NCBI RefSeq assembly: GCF_003207855.1
Contig: NZ_NKTZ01000014.1
Coordinates: 1-64,000, forward strand
Direction of reading: 5' to 3'
Origin: Komagataeibacter rhaeticus
GTDB taxonomy: Bacteria > Pseudomonadota > Alphaproteobacteria > Acetobacterales > Acetobacteraceae
Length of the DNA: 64,000 bases
The notes beneath the pieces are model-generated. The model saw nothing but the letters and a program-made list of their open reading frames with translations. It was not told the DNA's origin and searched no databases. How positions within the stretch are numbered: the first letter of the stretch is position 1; the number at the start of each line of letters is the position of its first letter. The position numbers were made by a program, and so were the translations under genes. Positions 1 to 10,144 of the stretch are shown piece by piece.

Positions 1-1
1 G

Positions 2-160
2 CTCGACCGCGTGCGCTTCCGCCCCATGACCCTGCCCGACCGCTTCATCGATCATAACACCCAGGATGCCCAGTATATCGAGGCAGGGCTGGATGCGGCA
101 TCGATCGTAAAGACGGCCCTGTCCGCCCTTGGCCTGCCGCAGTCGCGGCAGATGGCCTGA
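2..160 (+). CDS. dxs: 1-deoxy-D-xylulose-5-phosphate synthase, C-terminal end (partial)
   Basis: Only the last 52 residues are in the window and the gene starts upstream of it. The readable segment contains LPDRFIDH followed by an acidic stretch and AEAGLD-like residues (here YIEAGLDAASI), the usual end of the DXS transketolase C-terminal domain. DXS condenses pyruvate and glyceraldehyde 3-phosphate in the first step of the MEP isoprenoid pathway. It is followed 24 bp later by tlyA in the same direction, the usual alphaproteobacterial dxs-tlyA order, which supports the call despite the short fragment. Confidence 0.85.
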   Translation, partial: LDRVRFRPMTLPDRFIDHNTQDAQYIEAGLDAASIVKTALSALGLPQSRQMA

Positions 161-184
161 GCACATCCGGGGCCGGTAGCGCTC

Positions 185-928
185 ATGGCAAAACGTCGCG
201 TTGACCAGATGCTGGTGGACCGGGGGCTGGTGGAAACCCGCACCCGGGCACAGGCGCTTATCATGGCGGGGCTGGTCCACACACCGGACCGGCGCATTGC
301 CAAGGCGGGCGAACAGATTGCCGAGGACACGCCGCTTACGCTCAAGGGGCAGGACCATCCGTGGGTCTCACGCGGGGGGATCAAGCTGGCGCATGGGCTG
401 GAGCATTTCGGCCTCTCGCCAGCGGGCCTGACCTGTCTTGATGTCGGGGCCTCGACCGGCGGGTTTACCGATGTGCTGCTGCATGAAGGCGCCGCGAAGG
501 TCTATGCGGTGGATGTGGGCCACGGCCAGCTTGCCTGGAAGCTGCGCAGTAATACCGAACAGGTCGTGGTGCTGGAAAAGTGCAATGCGCGCGCGCTGGA
601 CGCCACCCTCATCCCCGACCCGATCGGCGCGCTGGTCTGTGACGCAAGCTTCATCGGCCTGCGTACCGTCCTGCCCGCAGGGCTGGACCTGTGCGTACCG
701 GGCGCGTGGGCCATCGCGCTGATCAAGCCGCAGTTCGAGGCCGGGCGTGACGCCGTGGGTGCGAAGGGCGTGGTACGCGACCCGGCGGTGCATGGGGCCG
801 TGTGCGAGATGATCCGCCAATGGTGGGCGGAGCTGCCCGGCTGGACCGTGCTAGGTATCGACCCCAGCCCCATCACCGGGCCGGAAGGCAACCGGGAATT
901 CCTGATCGCCGCCCGCAGGGACGGGTGA
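185..928 (+). CDS. tlyA: TlyA family rRNA 2'-O-methyltransferase
   Basis: This 247-residue protein has an S4 RNA-binding domain at about residues 4-65 (VDQMLVDRGLVETRTRAQAL) and then an FtsJ-like Rossmann methyltransferase fold. The SAM-binding motif DVGASTGGFTD lies near residues 86-96 and a LIKPQFEAG catalytic-lysine motif near 180. Family members methylate ribose in 16S/23S rRNA, and some were first described as haemolysins. The ATG at 185 lies 24 bp after the dxs stop, so co-transcription is likely. Length is normal for the family. Which nucleotide is modified cannot be told from the sequence. Confidence 0.93.
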   Translation: MAKRRVDQMLVDRGLVETRTRAQALIMAGLVHTPDRRIAKAGEQIAEDTPLTLKGQDHPWVSRGGIKLAHGLEHFGLSPAGLTCLDVGASTGGFTDVLLHEGAAKVYAVDVGHGQLAWKLRSNTEQVVVLEKCNARALDATLIPDPIGALVCDASFIGLRTVLPAGLDLCVPGAWAIALIKPQFEAGRDAVGAKGVVRDPAVHGAVCEMIRQWWAELPGWTVLGIDPSPITGPEGNREFLIAARRDG

Positions 929-1011
929 TCGGCAGTCGCATCCCCTGCCCGCGCTGTGATACACAGGCAGGACGGAGCGGCTGGCAACGCCCCTTCCCCC
1001 CTTTGAACGAC

Positions 1012-2274
1012 ATGAAGAACATAGGCAGCACCGGTATGTCCTCCGCAGCCCCCTCCCCTTCCCGCTCACGTGACGGGACGGCGGCCACCCTCCTTAATGA
1101 TGAGGAACGCGCGCGCATCCGGGCCAAGTCGGCCCAGTTCGCGCCCCCCACGGCCGCCATGCCCGATGGCAGGCGTGACCTGGTTGGCCTGTCGCGTGAG
1201 GAACTGACGGACATCATGGTCGAGATTGGCGAAAAGCCATTCCGCACCAAGCAGTTGTGGCACTGGATCTACCATCAGGGCGCCACCGACTTCTCACGCA
1301 TGAGTTCGATCGCGCGCCCGTTGCAGGAAAAGCTGGCCGAGCGTTTCGTGGTGGGTCGACCCGGCGTGGTGACCGAACAGACATCACAGGATTCCACGCG
1401 CAAATTCCTCTTCCGCTTCCGTGACGGGCAGGAGGCGGAGACCGTCTACATCCCCGACCGGCAGGAAGACCGGGGGGCGGTGTGCATATCCTCACAGGTG
1501 GGGTGCACGCTGTCCTGCACCTTCTGCCATACCGGTACGCAGGCTCTGGTGCGCAACCTGGGGGCTGCCGAAATCGTGGGCCAGTTCATGGCCGCGCGCG
1601 ACAGCTATGGCGAATGGCCCAGCCCCAAGGGCGACACGCCGCGCCTTCTGTCCACCATCGTGCTGATGGGCATGGGGGAGCCGCTGTACAATTACGACAA
1701 CGTGGCCAAGGCCATGCGCATCATCATGGATGGCGAGGGCATCGGGCTTTCGCGCCGGCGCATCACGCTCTCCACCTCCGGCGTGGTGCCGATGATGGAC
1801 CAGTGCGGGGCGGAGCTTGGCATCAACCTGGCGGTGTCGCTGCACGCGGTGCGCGATGACCTGCGTGACGAGATCGTGCCGCTGAACCGCAAATACCCCA
1901 TCAGGGACGTCATTGCCGCCTGCCGCCGCTACCCTGCCGCCAGCAATGCCCGCCGCATCACGTTTGAATACATCATGCTGCGCGGCATCAATGACAGCGA
2001 GGCCGATGCGCGTGAACTGGTGCGCCTGATTTCGGGCATACCGGCCAAGGTCAACCTGATCCCGTTCAACCCGTGGCCGGGCAGCAGCTACCGGCCATCA
2101 ACGCGCGAACAGCTTGAACGGTTTGCGAATATCGTGATGGATGCGGGCTTTGCCTCCCCCATCCGCATGCCGCGCGGGCGCGACATCCTGGCCGCGTGCG
2201 GGCAGCTGCGCACCGAAAGCCAGCGCCTGCGCCGCGCCAGCCGCCCCGATGCGCCGGCCGATGCCGTGGAGTGA
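1012..2274 (+). CDS. rlmN: Dual-specificity 23S rRNA/tRNA adenosine-C2 methyltransferase RlmN
   Basis: The product is a radical SAM enzyme that makes 2-methyladenosine in 23S rRNA and in certain tRNAs. The cluster-binding motif CTLSCTFC has cysteines at about residues 165, 169 and 172, MGMGEPLYN follows near 220, and the cysteine that is methylated during catalysis is in ACGQ near residue 396. The frame is open far upstream into tlyA, but homology begins well after that. I chose the ATG at 1012. An ATG at 1036 is equally possible, because neither has a strong ribosome-binding site. The N-terminal 50 residues are low-complexity and poorly conserved. Confidence 0.93.
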   Translation: MKNIGSTGMSSAAPSPSRSRDGTAATLLNDEERARIRAKSAQFAPPTAAMPDGRRDLVGLSREELTDIMVEIGEKPFRTKQLWHWIYHQGATDFSRMSSIARPLQEKLAERFVVGRPGVVTEQTSQDSTRKFLFRFRDGQEAETVYIPDRQEDRGAVCISSQVGCTLSCTFCHTGTQALVRNLGAAEIVGQFMAARDSYGEWPSPKGDTPRLLSTIVLMGMGEPLYNYDNVAKAMRIIMDGEGIGLSRRRITLSTSGVVPMMDQCGAELGINLAVSLHAVRDDLRDEIVPLNRKYPIRDVIAACRRYPAASNARRITFEYIMLRGINDSEADARELVRLISGIPAKVNLIPFNPWPGSSYRPSTREQLERFANIVMDAGFASPIRMPRGRDILAACGQLRTESQRLRRASRPDAPADAVE

Positions 2275-2390
2275 GCTTAAAATTCCGCCCATCACTTCTG
2301 GTCGCCCGCGCCGTGGGATGCTAGGAGGACAGGCCGCCGGTTGACCCGGCAAAGTCGCGTCAAAAGTTTTATCGACAGGAGCGTTCTCCC

Positions 2391-3620
<1,230 letters not shown>

Positions 3621-3669
3621 CCTTCAAGCTGTGGTCCTTCATACTTTTGCAACAACCTGCCGAGGTGTC

Positions 3670-4164
3670 ATGAAACGCTTTTCCCGTGTCATTCCCCTTC
3701 TTGCCGCAACCGCGGTGGCACTGCCGCTTGTGGCATGCGGGGGAAACAAGGATGACCAGCCGGAACTGACCCCGGCCCAGTTCATGGACAACGTGCGCAA
3801 GCAGCCCGGGGTCCAGACGCTGCCCGACGGGCTGGCCTACAAGGTGCTGAAATCCGGCCCCAAGGATGGCGCGCAGCCTACCATCAACGACAGCGTGATG
3901 GTGATTTATGAAGGCCGCCTGCCCGATGGTGGCATCTTTGACAGCTCCGACCAGCATGGCCATGGCGCGTATATGCAGATGCCACTGGAAATGGTGATCA
4001 AGGGCTGGCAGGAAGCCGTGCCCATGATGCATGTGGGCGATACGTGGATGCTGTACGTGCCGCCCGAACTGGGTTACGGGCATAAATCCATGGGCATCAT
4101 CCAGCCCGACAGCCCGCTCATTTTCAAGATACAGCTTCTGGGTGTTTCCCCCAGCGGCCACTAG
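3670..4164 (+). CDS. FKBP-type peptidyl-prolyl cis-trans isomerase, predicted lipoprotein
   Basis: The 164-residue product begins with a lipoprotein signal peptide whose lipobox LVAC puts the lipidated cysteine at residue 23. An FKBP domain fills about residues 60-160 (GDSVMVIYEGRLPDG-like start and the WMLYVPPELGYG segment). It should act as a prolyl isomerase and folding helper anchored to a membrane and facing the periplasm. The frame stays open back to 3565, but the ATG at 3670 puts the signal peptide exactly at the N-terminus. A strong hairpin terminator follows 8 bp after the stop. Confidence 0.9.
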   Translation: MKRFSRVIPLLAATAVALPLVACGGNKDDQPELTPAQFMDNVRKQPGVQTLPDGLAYKVLKSGPKDGAQPTINDSVMVIYEGRLPDGGIFDSSDQHGHGAYMQMPLEMVIKGWQEAVPMMHVGDTWMLYVPPELGYGHKSMGIIQPDSPLIFKIQLLGVSPSGH

Positions 4165-4171
4165 GACCTGG

Positions 4172-4208
4172 AAAAAAGCCATTCATCCGCCGGGTGAATG
4201 GCTTTTTT
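4172..4208 (+). terminator. Rho-independent terminator after the FKBP gene
   Basis: A perfect 14-bp stem is formed by a run of six A plus GCCATTCA (4172-4185) and TGAATGGC plus six T (4195-4208), with a 9-base loop. The A-tract, GC-containing stem and T-tract fit an intrinsic terminator that could work in both directions. It separates the FKBP gene from the next gene, which therefore probably has its own promoter within 30 bp. Confidence 0.85.
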
Positions 4209-4240
4209 ACCATTCAGGCACACGGGAAGCGAAAACGGAC

Positions 4241-4729
4241 ATGAAAATTGTGACCGGGCGCATGGCGTCCGCACTACGCCTGACCTGCATGGCCAGCGCC
4301 GCGGTCCTGCTGGCCGCCTGCACGCGCTACGGGCAGCATGGCTATGCGCGCTACCGCACCAATTGCGGCATCTGCCATCATGGCGGCGAAGGCATGAAGG
4401 GCGAGATCCCCCCCATATCGGGCCGAGTGGACCGGATTGCCGCAACGCCCGAGGGCAAGCGCTACCTCATGCATGTGCTGCTGAACGGGCTGAACGGGCC
4501 GCTGGAAATCGATGGCGTGCACTACAACTTCTCCATGCCGCCCTTCCGCGCCCATCTGTCGGATGAGGAAATCGCCTCCATCCTGAGCTATCTCGCCACA
4601 CGGGGGGACACGCGTCCCGTCCCGGTCTTTACAGCCGGGGAAATCGCAGCCGAACGCGCCCATCCGCTGACCACCTCCATGGTGGCGGAGGAACGCCGCC
4701 GCCTTGATGCGGCCCATCCCCTGCCCTGA
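4241..4729 (+). CDS. Class I cytochrome c-like lipoprotein
   Basis: The product has 162 residues. A lipoprotein signal peptide ends in the lipobox LLAAC (Cys27), and a single haem c motif CGICH follows (Cys42, Cys45, His46). A likely axial methionine is Met99 in SMPPF, followed by the short helix [17 protein letters not shown] that is typical of c-type cytochromes. It should be a membrane-tethered periplasmic electron carrier. No oxidase or dehydrogenase gene is next to it, so its redox partner is unknown. It is 62 bp upstream of trpS with no terminator visible between. Confidence 0.85.
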   Translation: MKIVTGRMASALRLTCMASAAVLLAACTRYGQHGYARYRTNCGICHHGGEGMKGEIPPISGRVDRIAATPEGKRYLMHVLLNGLNGPLEIDGVHYNFSMPPFRAHLSDEEIASILSYLATRGDTRPVPVFTAGEIAAERAHPLTTSMVAEERRRLDAAHPLP

Positions 4730-4791
4730 TCACCTTGCCCCGACCACCCGGCAGCTTGACCTGCCGGGGTAAAAAAACGGAAAATACTTCC

Positions 4792-5787
4792 ATGCAACGC
4801 CTGTTTTCCGGCATTCAGCCGACCGGTATCCCCCAGCTTGGCAATTACCTGGGTGCGATACGCAACTGGGTCGCGCTGCAGCGTGACCATGAATGCATTT
4901 TCTGCCTGGTGGACATGCACGCCATCACCACATGGCAGGAACCCGCCACCCTGCGCCAGCAGACCCTGGCGCAGACCGCCGTCCTGCTGGCATCGGGCAT
5001 TGATGTCGAGCGGCATATCCTGTTCAACCAGTCCGCCGTCAGCGCGCATGCGCGGCTGGGGTGGATCTTCAACTGCGTCGCCCGCCTTGGCTGGCTCAAC
5101 CGCATGACCCAGTTCAAGGACAAGGCAGGCAAGGACCGGGAGAAGCATTCTGCGGGCCTGTACGTCTATCCCGACCTGATGGCGGCCGATATCCTGGCCT
5201 ACAAGGCCACGGTGGTTCCGGTGGGCGATGACCAGAAGCAGCATCTGGAACTGACCAACGACATCGCCCAGAAATTCAACCATGATTACGGGACCGAATT
5301 CTTCCCGCAGGTCGAGGCCCTGATCCCGCCGCAGGGCGCGCGCATCATGAGCCTGCGCGATGGCGGCAAGAAGATGTCCAAATCCGATCCCTCCGCCCAG
5401 AGCCGGATCGAGATGACGGATGATGCCGATGCCATCGCCAGCAAGATCCGCCGTGCCAAGACCGATTCCGAACCGCTGCCCTCTGAAGAGGCAGGGCTTG
5501 AAAACCGGCCCGAGGCCCGCAATCTGGTGACCATATACGCCACGCTGTCGGGGCGCACGGTGGCCCAGGTGCTGTCCGAGTTTGGCGGGCAGGGTTTTGG
5601 CCCGTTCAAGGAAGCGCTGACAGCGGTACTGGTGGGCACGGTCGCCCCGATTGCCGCCGAGACCGAGCGCCTGCTGCGCGAGCCGGGCTTCCTGTGCGAC
5701 ACGCTGCGCGCGGGTGCCAGCCGTGCCCGCACCATTGCCGAACCCATTGTATCGGAAGCGGAAGCGCTGATCGGCTTCCTGAAATAA
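4792..5787 (+). CDS. trpS: Tryptophanyl-tRNA synthetase
   Basis: The 331-residue class I aminoacyl-tRNA synthetase charges tRNA-Trp. The HIGH-equivalent signature is PTGIPQLGN at residues 10-18 and the second signature KMSKS is at 194-198, both intact. Length matches the bacterial TrpRS family. An upstream in-frame start at 4735 would add 19 residues without homology, so the ATG at 4792 is preferred. It is followed 19 bp later by yjbQ. Confidence 0.96.
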   Translation: MQRLFSGIQPTGIPQLGNYLGAIRNWVALQRDHECIFCLVDMHAITTWQEPATLRQQTLAQTAVLLASGIDVERHILFNQSAVSAHARLGWIFNCVARLGWLNRMTQFKDKAGKDREKHSAGLYVYPDLMAADILAYKATVVPVGDDQKQHLELTNDIAQKFNHDYGTEFFPQVEALIPPQGARIMSLRDGGKKMSKSDPSAQSRIEMTDDADAIASKIRRAKTDSEPLPSEEAGLENRPEARNLVTIYATLSGRTVAQVLSEFGGQGFGPFKEALTAVLVGTVAPIAAETERLLREPGFLCDTLRAGASRARTIAEPIVSEAEALIGFLK

Positions 5788-5806
5788 ACCACGAAAGGAC
5801 AGCCCC

Positions 5807-6226
5807 ATGCGCCAGGAACTGCACAGCCTGCATGTCAGTACCCGGGGCAAGGGGCTGGTCCCGATCGACCGGGCCGTACTGGACTGGGTGGCAGGCACCG
5901 GGATTGAAACCGGCCTGCTGACCCTGTGGTGCCGTCACACTTCCGCATCGCTATGCGTGCAGGAAAATGCCGACCCCACGGTGCGGGTGGACATAGAACG
6001 CTATTTTGAAACCTTGGTGCCCGAACAGCCCGGCCGCTACATCCATGACGATGAAGGCCCGGACGACATGCCCGCCCACCTGCGCGCCATGCTGACCAAT
6101 ACCCAGCTCTCCATCCCGGTATCGGGCGGCCGCCCGGTGCTGGGCCTGTGGCAGGGGCTTTACCTGTTTGAACACCGCAGCCGCCCCCACCGGCGCGAGA
6201 TCGTGCTGCATCTGATCGGCACATGA
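5807..6226 (+). CDS. yjbQ: YjbQ/UPF0047 family protein (secondary thiamine-phosphate synthase type)
   Basis: The 139-residue protein is the whole single-domain UPF0047 fold. Family hallmarks are HTSASLCVQENADP near residues 45-58, HDDEGPDDMPAH near 84-95 and GLWQGLYLFEHR near 113-124. Members have weak thiamine-phosphate synthase activity in E. coli, but the physiological role is not settled. A GAAAGGA ribosome-binding site precedes the ATG. It is probably co-transcribed with trpS. The transcription unit ends in the first copy of the double-hairpin element. Confidence 0.92.
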   Translation: MRQELHSLHVSTRGKGLVPIDRAVLDWVAGTGIETGLLTLWCRHTSASLCVQENADPTVRVDIERYFETLVPEQPGRYIHDDEGPDDMPAHLRAMLTNTQLSIPVSGGRPVLGLWQGLYLFEHRSRPHRREIVLHLIGT

Positions 6227-6244
6227 CAGGCTGATAAAAAATAA

Positions 6245-6332
6245 CAAAAGTTTTTGGGTGCCGCCTTTTCCCAAAAAGGCGGCATTCCCTGAAGCTCTTT
6301 GCAAAAAGCTTCAGGAAAACCTTCTGCTTTTC
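6245..6332. repeat. Double-hairpin intergenic element, copy A
   Basis: This copy lies between the convergent yjbQ and fghA genes. A first hairpin has arms GCCGCCTTTT and AAAAGGCGGC (6260-6283). A second has arms CCTGAAGCT (6288-6296) and AGCTTCAGG (6307-6315). It begins with AAAAGTTTTTGGGTG and ends in GCTTTT, so the outer arms can pair only in part. In this orientation the GCCGCC hairpin comes first, the reverse of copies B-E. It may end both transcripts. Confidence 0.8.
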
Positions 6333-7187
6333 TTACAGCGCGTTGAGCACGGCGCTGTGATGGTCGATATGATCGGCAATGAACGACTGGATGAACCAGT
6401 AGGAATGGTCATAGCCCGCATGCAGGCGCAGGCGCAATTCCTGTTCCGCCTGCCGGGCTGCCGCCGCCAGCAGTTCGGGCTTGAGCTGGTCATGCAGGAA
6501 CTTGTCGCTCTCCCCCTGATCCACCAGAATTTCGGTGGGGTGGGTATGGCCCGCTTCCAGCAGCAGGGTCGCATCATGCCGTGCCCATGTGGCGCGATCG
6601 GACCCCAGATAGGCCGCAAACGCCTTCTCCCCCCACGGCACGGTGGCGGGGTGGCAGATGGGCGCAAAGGCCGAGACCGACTTCCACGCCTGCGGCGCGC
6701 GCAGGGCATGCACCAGCGCCCCGTGCCCGCCCATGGAATGCCCCATGATGCCCCGCCGCGCGCCATCAATGGCAAAATGCGCCTGTGTCAGCTCCGGCAG
6801 TTCCTGGCTGACATAGGTGCCCATGCGATAATGCCTGCGCCATGCGGGGGTCGTGGCGTCCAGATAGAAACCGGCCCCCGTGCCCAGGTCATAGGCATCA
6901 TCCTCGCCCGCCACACCGGCCCCGCGTGGCGAGGTATCGGGCGCAACCAGCGCAAGGCCGTGGCGGGCGGCAAAACGCACGGCATTTGACTTGATCAGGA
7001 AGGTTTCCTGCGTGCAGGTCAGCCCCGCCAGCACATGCACGACGGGCACGCGCTCCCCCGCCAGCGCCCGGGGGGGCAGGAACACGCCAAACCGCGCCTC
7101 CAGCCCCAGACTGTCGGAAGCATGGCTGTAGAAGCCTATGCGGCCGCCACAGCAGGCATGTTCCTCAAGGGTCGTGATCCTGCCCAT
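6333..7187 (-). CDS. fghA: S-formylglutathione hydrolase
   Basis: The 284-residue alpha/beta hydrolase hydrolyses S-formylglutathione to formate and glutathione, the second step of glutathione-dependent formaldehyde oxidation. The nucleophile is Ser151 in GHSMGG, the likely acid is Asp223 in LVDQGESD and the base is His261 in GYDHSYWFI. The fold is full length and close to the FrmB/esterase D family. It starts 2 bp after the stop of frmA, so the two form an operon for formaldehyde detoxification. Confidence 0.96.
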   Translation of the reverse strand: MGRITTLEEHACCGGRIGFYSHASDSLGLEARFGVFLPPRALAGERVPVVHVLAGLTCTQETFLIKSNAVRFAARHGLALVAPDTSPRGAGVAGEDDAYDLGTGAGFYLDATTPAWRRHYRMGTYVSQELPELTQAHFAIDGARRGIMGHSMGGHGALVHALRAPQAWKSVSAFAPICHPATVPWGEKAFAAYLGSDRATWARHDATLLLEAGHTHPTEILVDQGESDKFLHDQLKPELLAAAARQAEQELRLRLHAGYDHSYWFIQSFIADHIDHHSAVLNAL

Positions 7188-7189
7188 GG

Positions 7190-8305
7190 TCAGAACTCGA
7201 CAACCGTGCGGATGCTCTCGCCTTTCGCCATCATGTCGAAGCCTTCGTTGATGCGCTCAAGCGGCAGCTTGTGGGTGATCAGGCTGTCGATGTCGATGCG
7301 GTTTTCCATGAACCAGTCCACGATGCGCGGCACATCCGTGCGCCCGCGCGCGCCACCGAAGGCCGAGCCGATCCACCGCCGCCCGGTTACCAACTGGAAC
7401 GGGCGCGTGCTGATTTCCTGCCCGGCACCTGCCACACCGATAATGGTGGAGACCCCCCAGCCGCGATGCGCGCATTCCAGCGCCTGGCGCATGAGGGTGG
7501 GATTGCCCACGCATTCGAACGAATAGTCAACGCCGCCGCCGGTCATCTCCACCAGGTGGCCGACCAGGTCGCCATCGGGGCCAAGGTCTCTGGGGTTGAC
7601 GAAATCGGTCATGCCGAACTGGCGGGCAATGCCCTCACGCGCGGGATTGATGTCCACGCCGATGATCCGCTCGGCGCCGACCATCTTCGCCCCCTGTATG
7701 ACATTCAGCCCGATGCCCCCCAGCCCGAACACGGCCACCGTGCTGCCCGCCTCGACCTTGGCGGTGAACAGCACGGCGCCGATGCCGGTGGTCACGCCGC
7801 AGCCGATGTAGAACACCTTGTCAAACGGTGCGTCGGGCCGGATCTTGGCCAGCGCGATTTCGGGCAGGACCGTGTAGTTGGCGAATGTCGAGCAGCCCAT
7901 GTAGTGATGGATCGGCTGCCCCCTGAACGAAAAGCGCGACGTGCCATCGGGCATCACCCCCCTGCCCTGTGTCGAGCGGATGGCCGTGCACAGGTTGGTC
8001 TTGCGTGACAGGCAGGACTTACACTCCCGGCATTCCGGCGTGTAGAGCGGAATCACGTGATCACCGGGCCTGAGATGCCTGACACCCGCGCCCACTTCCA
8101 CCACCACACCCGCGCCCTCATGGCCCAGAATGGCGGGAAACAGTCCCTCCGGGTCGGCGCCGGACAGGGTGAATTTGTCCGTATGACACAGGCCGGTTGC
8201 CTTGATTTCCACCAGCACCTCGCCCTCACGCGGGCCTTCAAGCTGCACGGTTTCGATTTCCAGCGGTTTGCCTGCCTCGAAGGCAACGGCTGCCCTTACA
8301 TCCAT
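7190..8305 (-). CDS. frmA: S-(hydroxymethyl)glutathione dehydrogenase (class III alcohol dehydrogenase)
   Basis: This zinc-dependent medium-chain dehydrogenase oxidises S-hydroxymethylglutathione with NAD. The catalytic-zinc ligand Cys40 is in GLCHTD and a GHEGAG motif is present. The structural-zinc pattern is [15 protein letters not shown], and the nucleotide-binding GLGGIGLN segment follows. I chose the ATG at 8305 (MDVRAAVAF, 371 residues) because an AAGGA sequence lies about 12 bases before it. An ATG at 8326 would add seven residues. It is the first gene of the frmA-fghA unit and faces the bestrophin gene across about 240 bp in which I found no clear regulator site. Confidence 0.96.
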   Translation of the reverse strand: MDVRAAVAFEAGKPLEIETVQLEGPREGEVLVEIKATGLCHTDKFTLSGADPEGLFPAILGHEGAGVVVEVGAGVRHLRPGDHVIPLYTPECRECKSCLSRKTNLCTAIRSTQGRGVMPDGTSRFSFRGQPIHHYMGCSTFANYTVLPEIALAKIRPDAPFDKVFYIGCGVTTGIGAVLFTAKVEAGSTVAVFGLGGIGLNVIQGAKMVGAERIIGVDINPAREGIARQFGMTDFVNPRDLGPDGDLVGHLVEMTGGGVDYSFECVGNPTLMRQALECAHRGWGVSTIIGVAGAGQEISTRPFQLVTGRRWIGSAFGGARGRTDVPRIVDWFMENRIDIDSLITHKLPLERINEGFDMMAKGESIRTVVEF

Positions 8306-8546
8306 GACCAGTTCTTTTCCTTGCATCCGGTTGCGGGCATGAAGCCCGTATCCAATCTGAAACGATTAAGGGCATCATCGGCCACGGCGTCAATGTTGCG
8401 TGCGGCTTTACCCTTCGGGAACATTTCAGTGACAAAAGATGCCACGCGCCACACCGTGGTGCCGCAGGCACCCCCGTATGTGTTAAGCGCGGGCAGTGGG
8501 GATGCCTGGAGCACCCCGCAGTCTTCAACCATGCCGGGAAGCCCAT

Positions 8547-9422
8547 ATGGTCATCAATCGCAGAATTGGTTTGTGGATCCTGATGCGCGAGAGCCTGCTG
8601 TCGCTGGTGCTGCTGTGCGCGTGGGACATCGTGGTGGTGGTCATGTTCCAGGTCTTCCATCAGGAATGGATGGAACAGCCCACCCTGCCCGTCTCGCTCA
8701 TCGGCTCGGCGCTGGTGCTGTTCATGAGTTTCCGCAACAACACCGCCTATAACCGCTGGTGGGAAGGCCGCACCCTGTGGGGGGCGGTGACCAACAACAG
8801 CCGCTCCTTCGCCCGGCAGGCGGGCACGATCCTGCGTGGCTGCCCCGACCTTGCGCGTGCCATGGCGGCCTATCCTTATGCCCTGCGCGGCGCGCTGGGG
8901 CGGCTGGACGCCAGTGCCGACATCAACCGCCTGCTGCCCGATTCCATGAAGCCGGGCGTGGCAGGCAAGGCCAACATTCCCGCCGCCATCCTGTTCCAGA
9001 TCGGGCTGCGGGTGGACGCGGAAGCCCGCAGGCTGGGCATAGACGGCGCGCTGCAGGGCCAGATCGACCGCATCCTGTCGGACATGAGCAACGCACAGGG
9101 CGGGCTTGAGCGCATCCGCAACACGCCGCTTGCCATCCAGTTCTCGGTCCTGCCAAAAGTGGTGGCGGCCGTGTTCTGCATCATCCTGCCGCTTTCCATG
9201 GTGCAGACGCTGGGGTGGATCACCCCGCTGGGATCATCGCTGGTGGGGCTTCTGTTCGTGGCGCTGGACAAGATCGGCAGCGACCTGCAGGACCCCTTTG
9301 GCGCAACGCCGCATGGCATGCCCATGCTCACTATCTCGCGCACGATCGAGATCGACCTGCTCCAGTCCTGCGGGCTGCCCGCCCCGCCGCCGCTGGCCCC
9401 GGTAAAAGGCATACAGGGCTGA
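8547..9422 (+). CDS. Bestrophin-like chloride channel family protein (UPF0187)
   Basis: The 291-residue membrane protein has N-terminal hydrophobic helices (about residues 8-30 and 45-60) followed by the family motif FRNNTAYNRWWEGR, and a second helix pair near residues 190-240 (FSVLPKVVAAVFCIILPLSM). Bacterial bestrophin homologues form pentameric ion channels in the inner membrane. The start at 8547 (MVINRR) follows a GGGAA sequence. An earlier in-frame ATG at 8496 adds 17 residues that do not look like the family. Substrate ion and physiological role are not evident from the neighbours. Confidence 0.88.
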   Translation: MVINRRIGLWILMRESLLSLVLLCAWDIVVVVMFQVFHQEWMEQPTLPVSLIGSALVLFMSFRNNTAYNRWWEGRTLWGAVTNNSRSFARQAGTILRGCPDLARAMAAYPYALRGALGRLDASADINRLLPDSMKPGVAGKANIPAAILFQIGLRVDAEARRLGIDGALQGQIDRILSDMSNAQGGLERIRNTPLAIQFSVLPKVVAAVFCIILPLSMVQTLGWITPLGSSLVGLLFVALDKIGSDLQDPFGATPHGMPMLTISRTIEIDLLQSCGLPAPPPLAPVKGIQG

Positions 9423-9480
9423 ACCCGCCAGCGCCGCAAGGGGCCAAGACAGCAGCGGGAATCCGTGCTATACGGGTGGC

Positions 9481-10077
9481 ATGAGCATGTTCAGAACCAC
9501 CCAGAAAGGCACTGTGACCGATGCAATGGCGCGCACGGCCGCAGCGACCACGGCAGCCGAGGCAAAGTCCAGCAAGGCTGTAAAGGACGAGGACCCCTTC
9601 CGCGAGGGCGACGCCATCGTGTATGCGGCGCATGGCGTCGGGCGTGTCGACCGGATCGGGGTTGACGAAATCGCCGGGACGAAGCTGGAGATGATCCAGA
9701 TCTCCTTCCCCGGCAACCAGATGACCCTGCGCATCCCGCTGTCGAAGGCGCGCAAGTCGGGCCTGCGCAAGATCGTCTCACGCGAGATCGTGGACAAGGC
9801 CATGGCCATCATCAAGGGCAAGCCCCATGTCAGCCGTGGCATGTGGGCGCGCCGCGCCGTGGCCTATCAGGAAAAGATCAATTCGGGCGACCTGGTGCAG
9901 ATTGCCGAGGTGCTGCGCGACCTGCGCCGCAATGTGGACAGTCTTGACGGCAGCTTCAGCGAGCGCAAGCTGTTCGAGGCGGCACAGGAACGTTTCGTGG
10001 CCGAGGTGGCCGTGCTGGAAGGCAAGGACCCCACCGAAGTGCTGGAAAAGCTGACCGAAGTCATGAAGGCGGCCTGA
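9481..10077 (+). CDS. CarD/CdnL family transcriptional regulator
   Basis: The 198-residue protein has a disordered alanine-rich N-terminus (residues 1-35), a CarD RNA polymerase-interacting domain at about 38-100 (FREGDAIVYAAHGVGRVDRI) and a helical C-terminal DNA-binding domain. CarD/CdnL proteins bind the beta subunit of RNA polymerase and stabilise open promoter complexes, notably at rRNA promoters. No Shine-Dalgarno sequence is visible before the ATG and a TATAC sequence lies about 12 bases upstream, so the message may have a very short leader. A terminator follows. Confidence 0.92.
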   Translation: MSMFRTTQKGTVTDAMARTAAATTAAEAKSSKAVKDEDPFREGDAIVYAAHGVGRVDRIGVDEIAGTKLEMIQISFPGNQMTLRIPLSKARKSGLRKIVSREIVDKAMAIIKGKPHVSRGMWARRAVAYQEKINSGDLVQIAEVLRDLRRNVDSLDGSFSERKLFEAAQERFVAEVAVLEGKDPTEVLEKLTEVMKAA

Positions 10078-10116
10078 CACGGCGCCTTTTCGCGGTTTTC
10101 TCCCACCCCATACCCG

Positions 10117-10144
10117 CCGCCGGCCCCCGTGCCGGCGGTTCTGC
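10117..10144. terminator. Terminator between carD-like gene and MFS gene
   Basis: The arms CCGCCGGC (10117-10124) and GCCGGCGG (10131-10138) form a perfect 8-bp GC stem with a 6-base loop, followed by TTCT. It lies between converging genes and probably ends the carD-like transcript. The T-tract is short, so efficiency is uncertain. Confidence 0.6.

Noticed and set aside
8296-8532. A 78-codon minus-strand frame overlapping the frmA start, considered as a formaldehyde regulator
   Set aside because: It shares no feature with FrmR-type repressors and overlaps the frmA N-terminus and the promoter region. No ribosome-binding site was seen.
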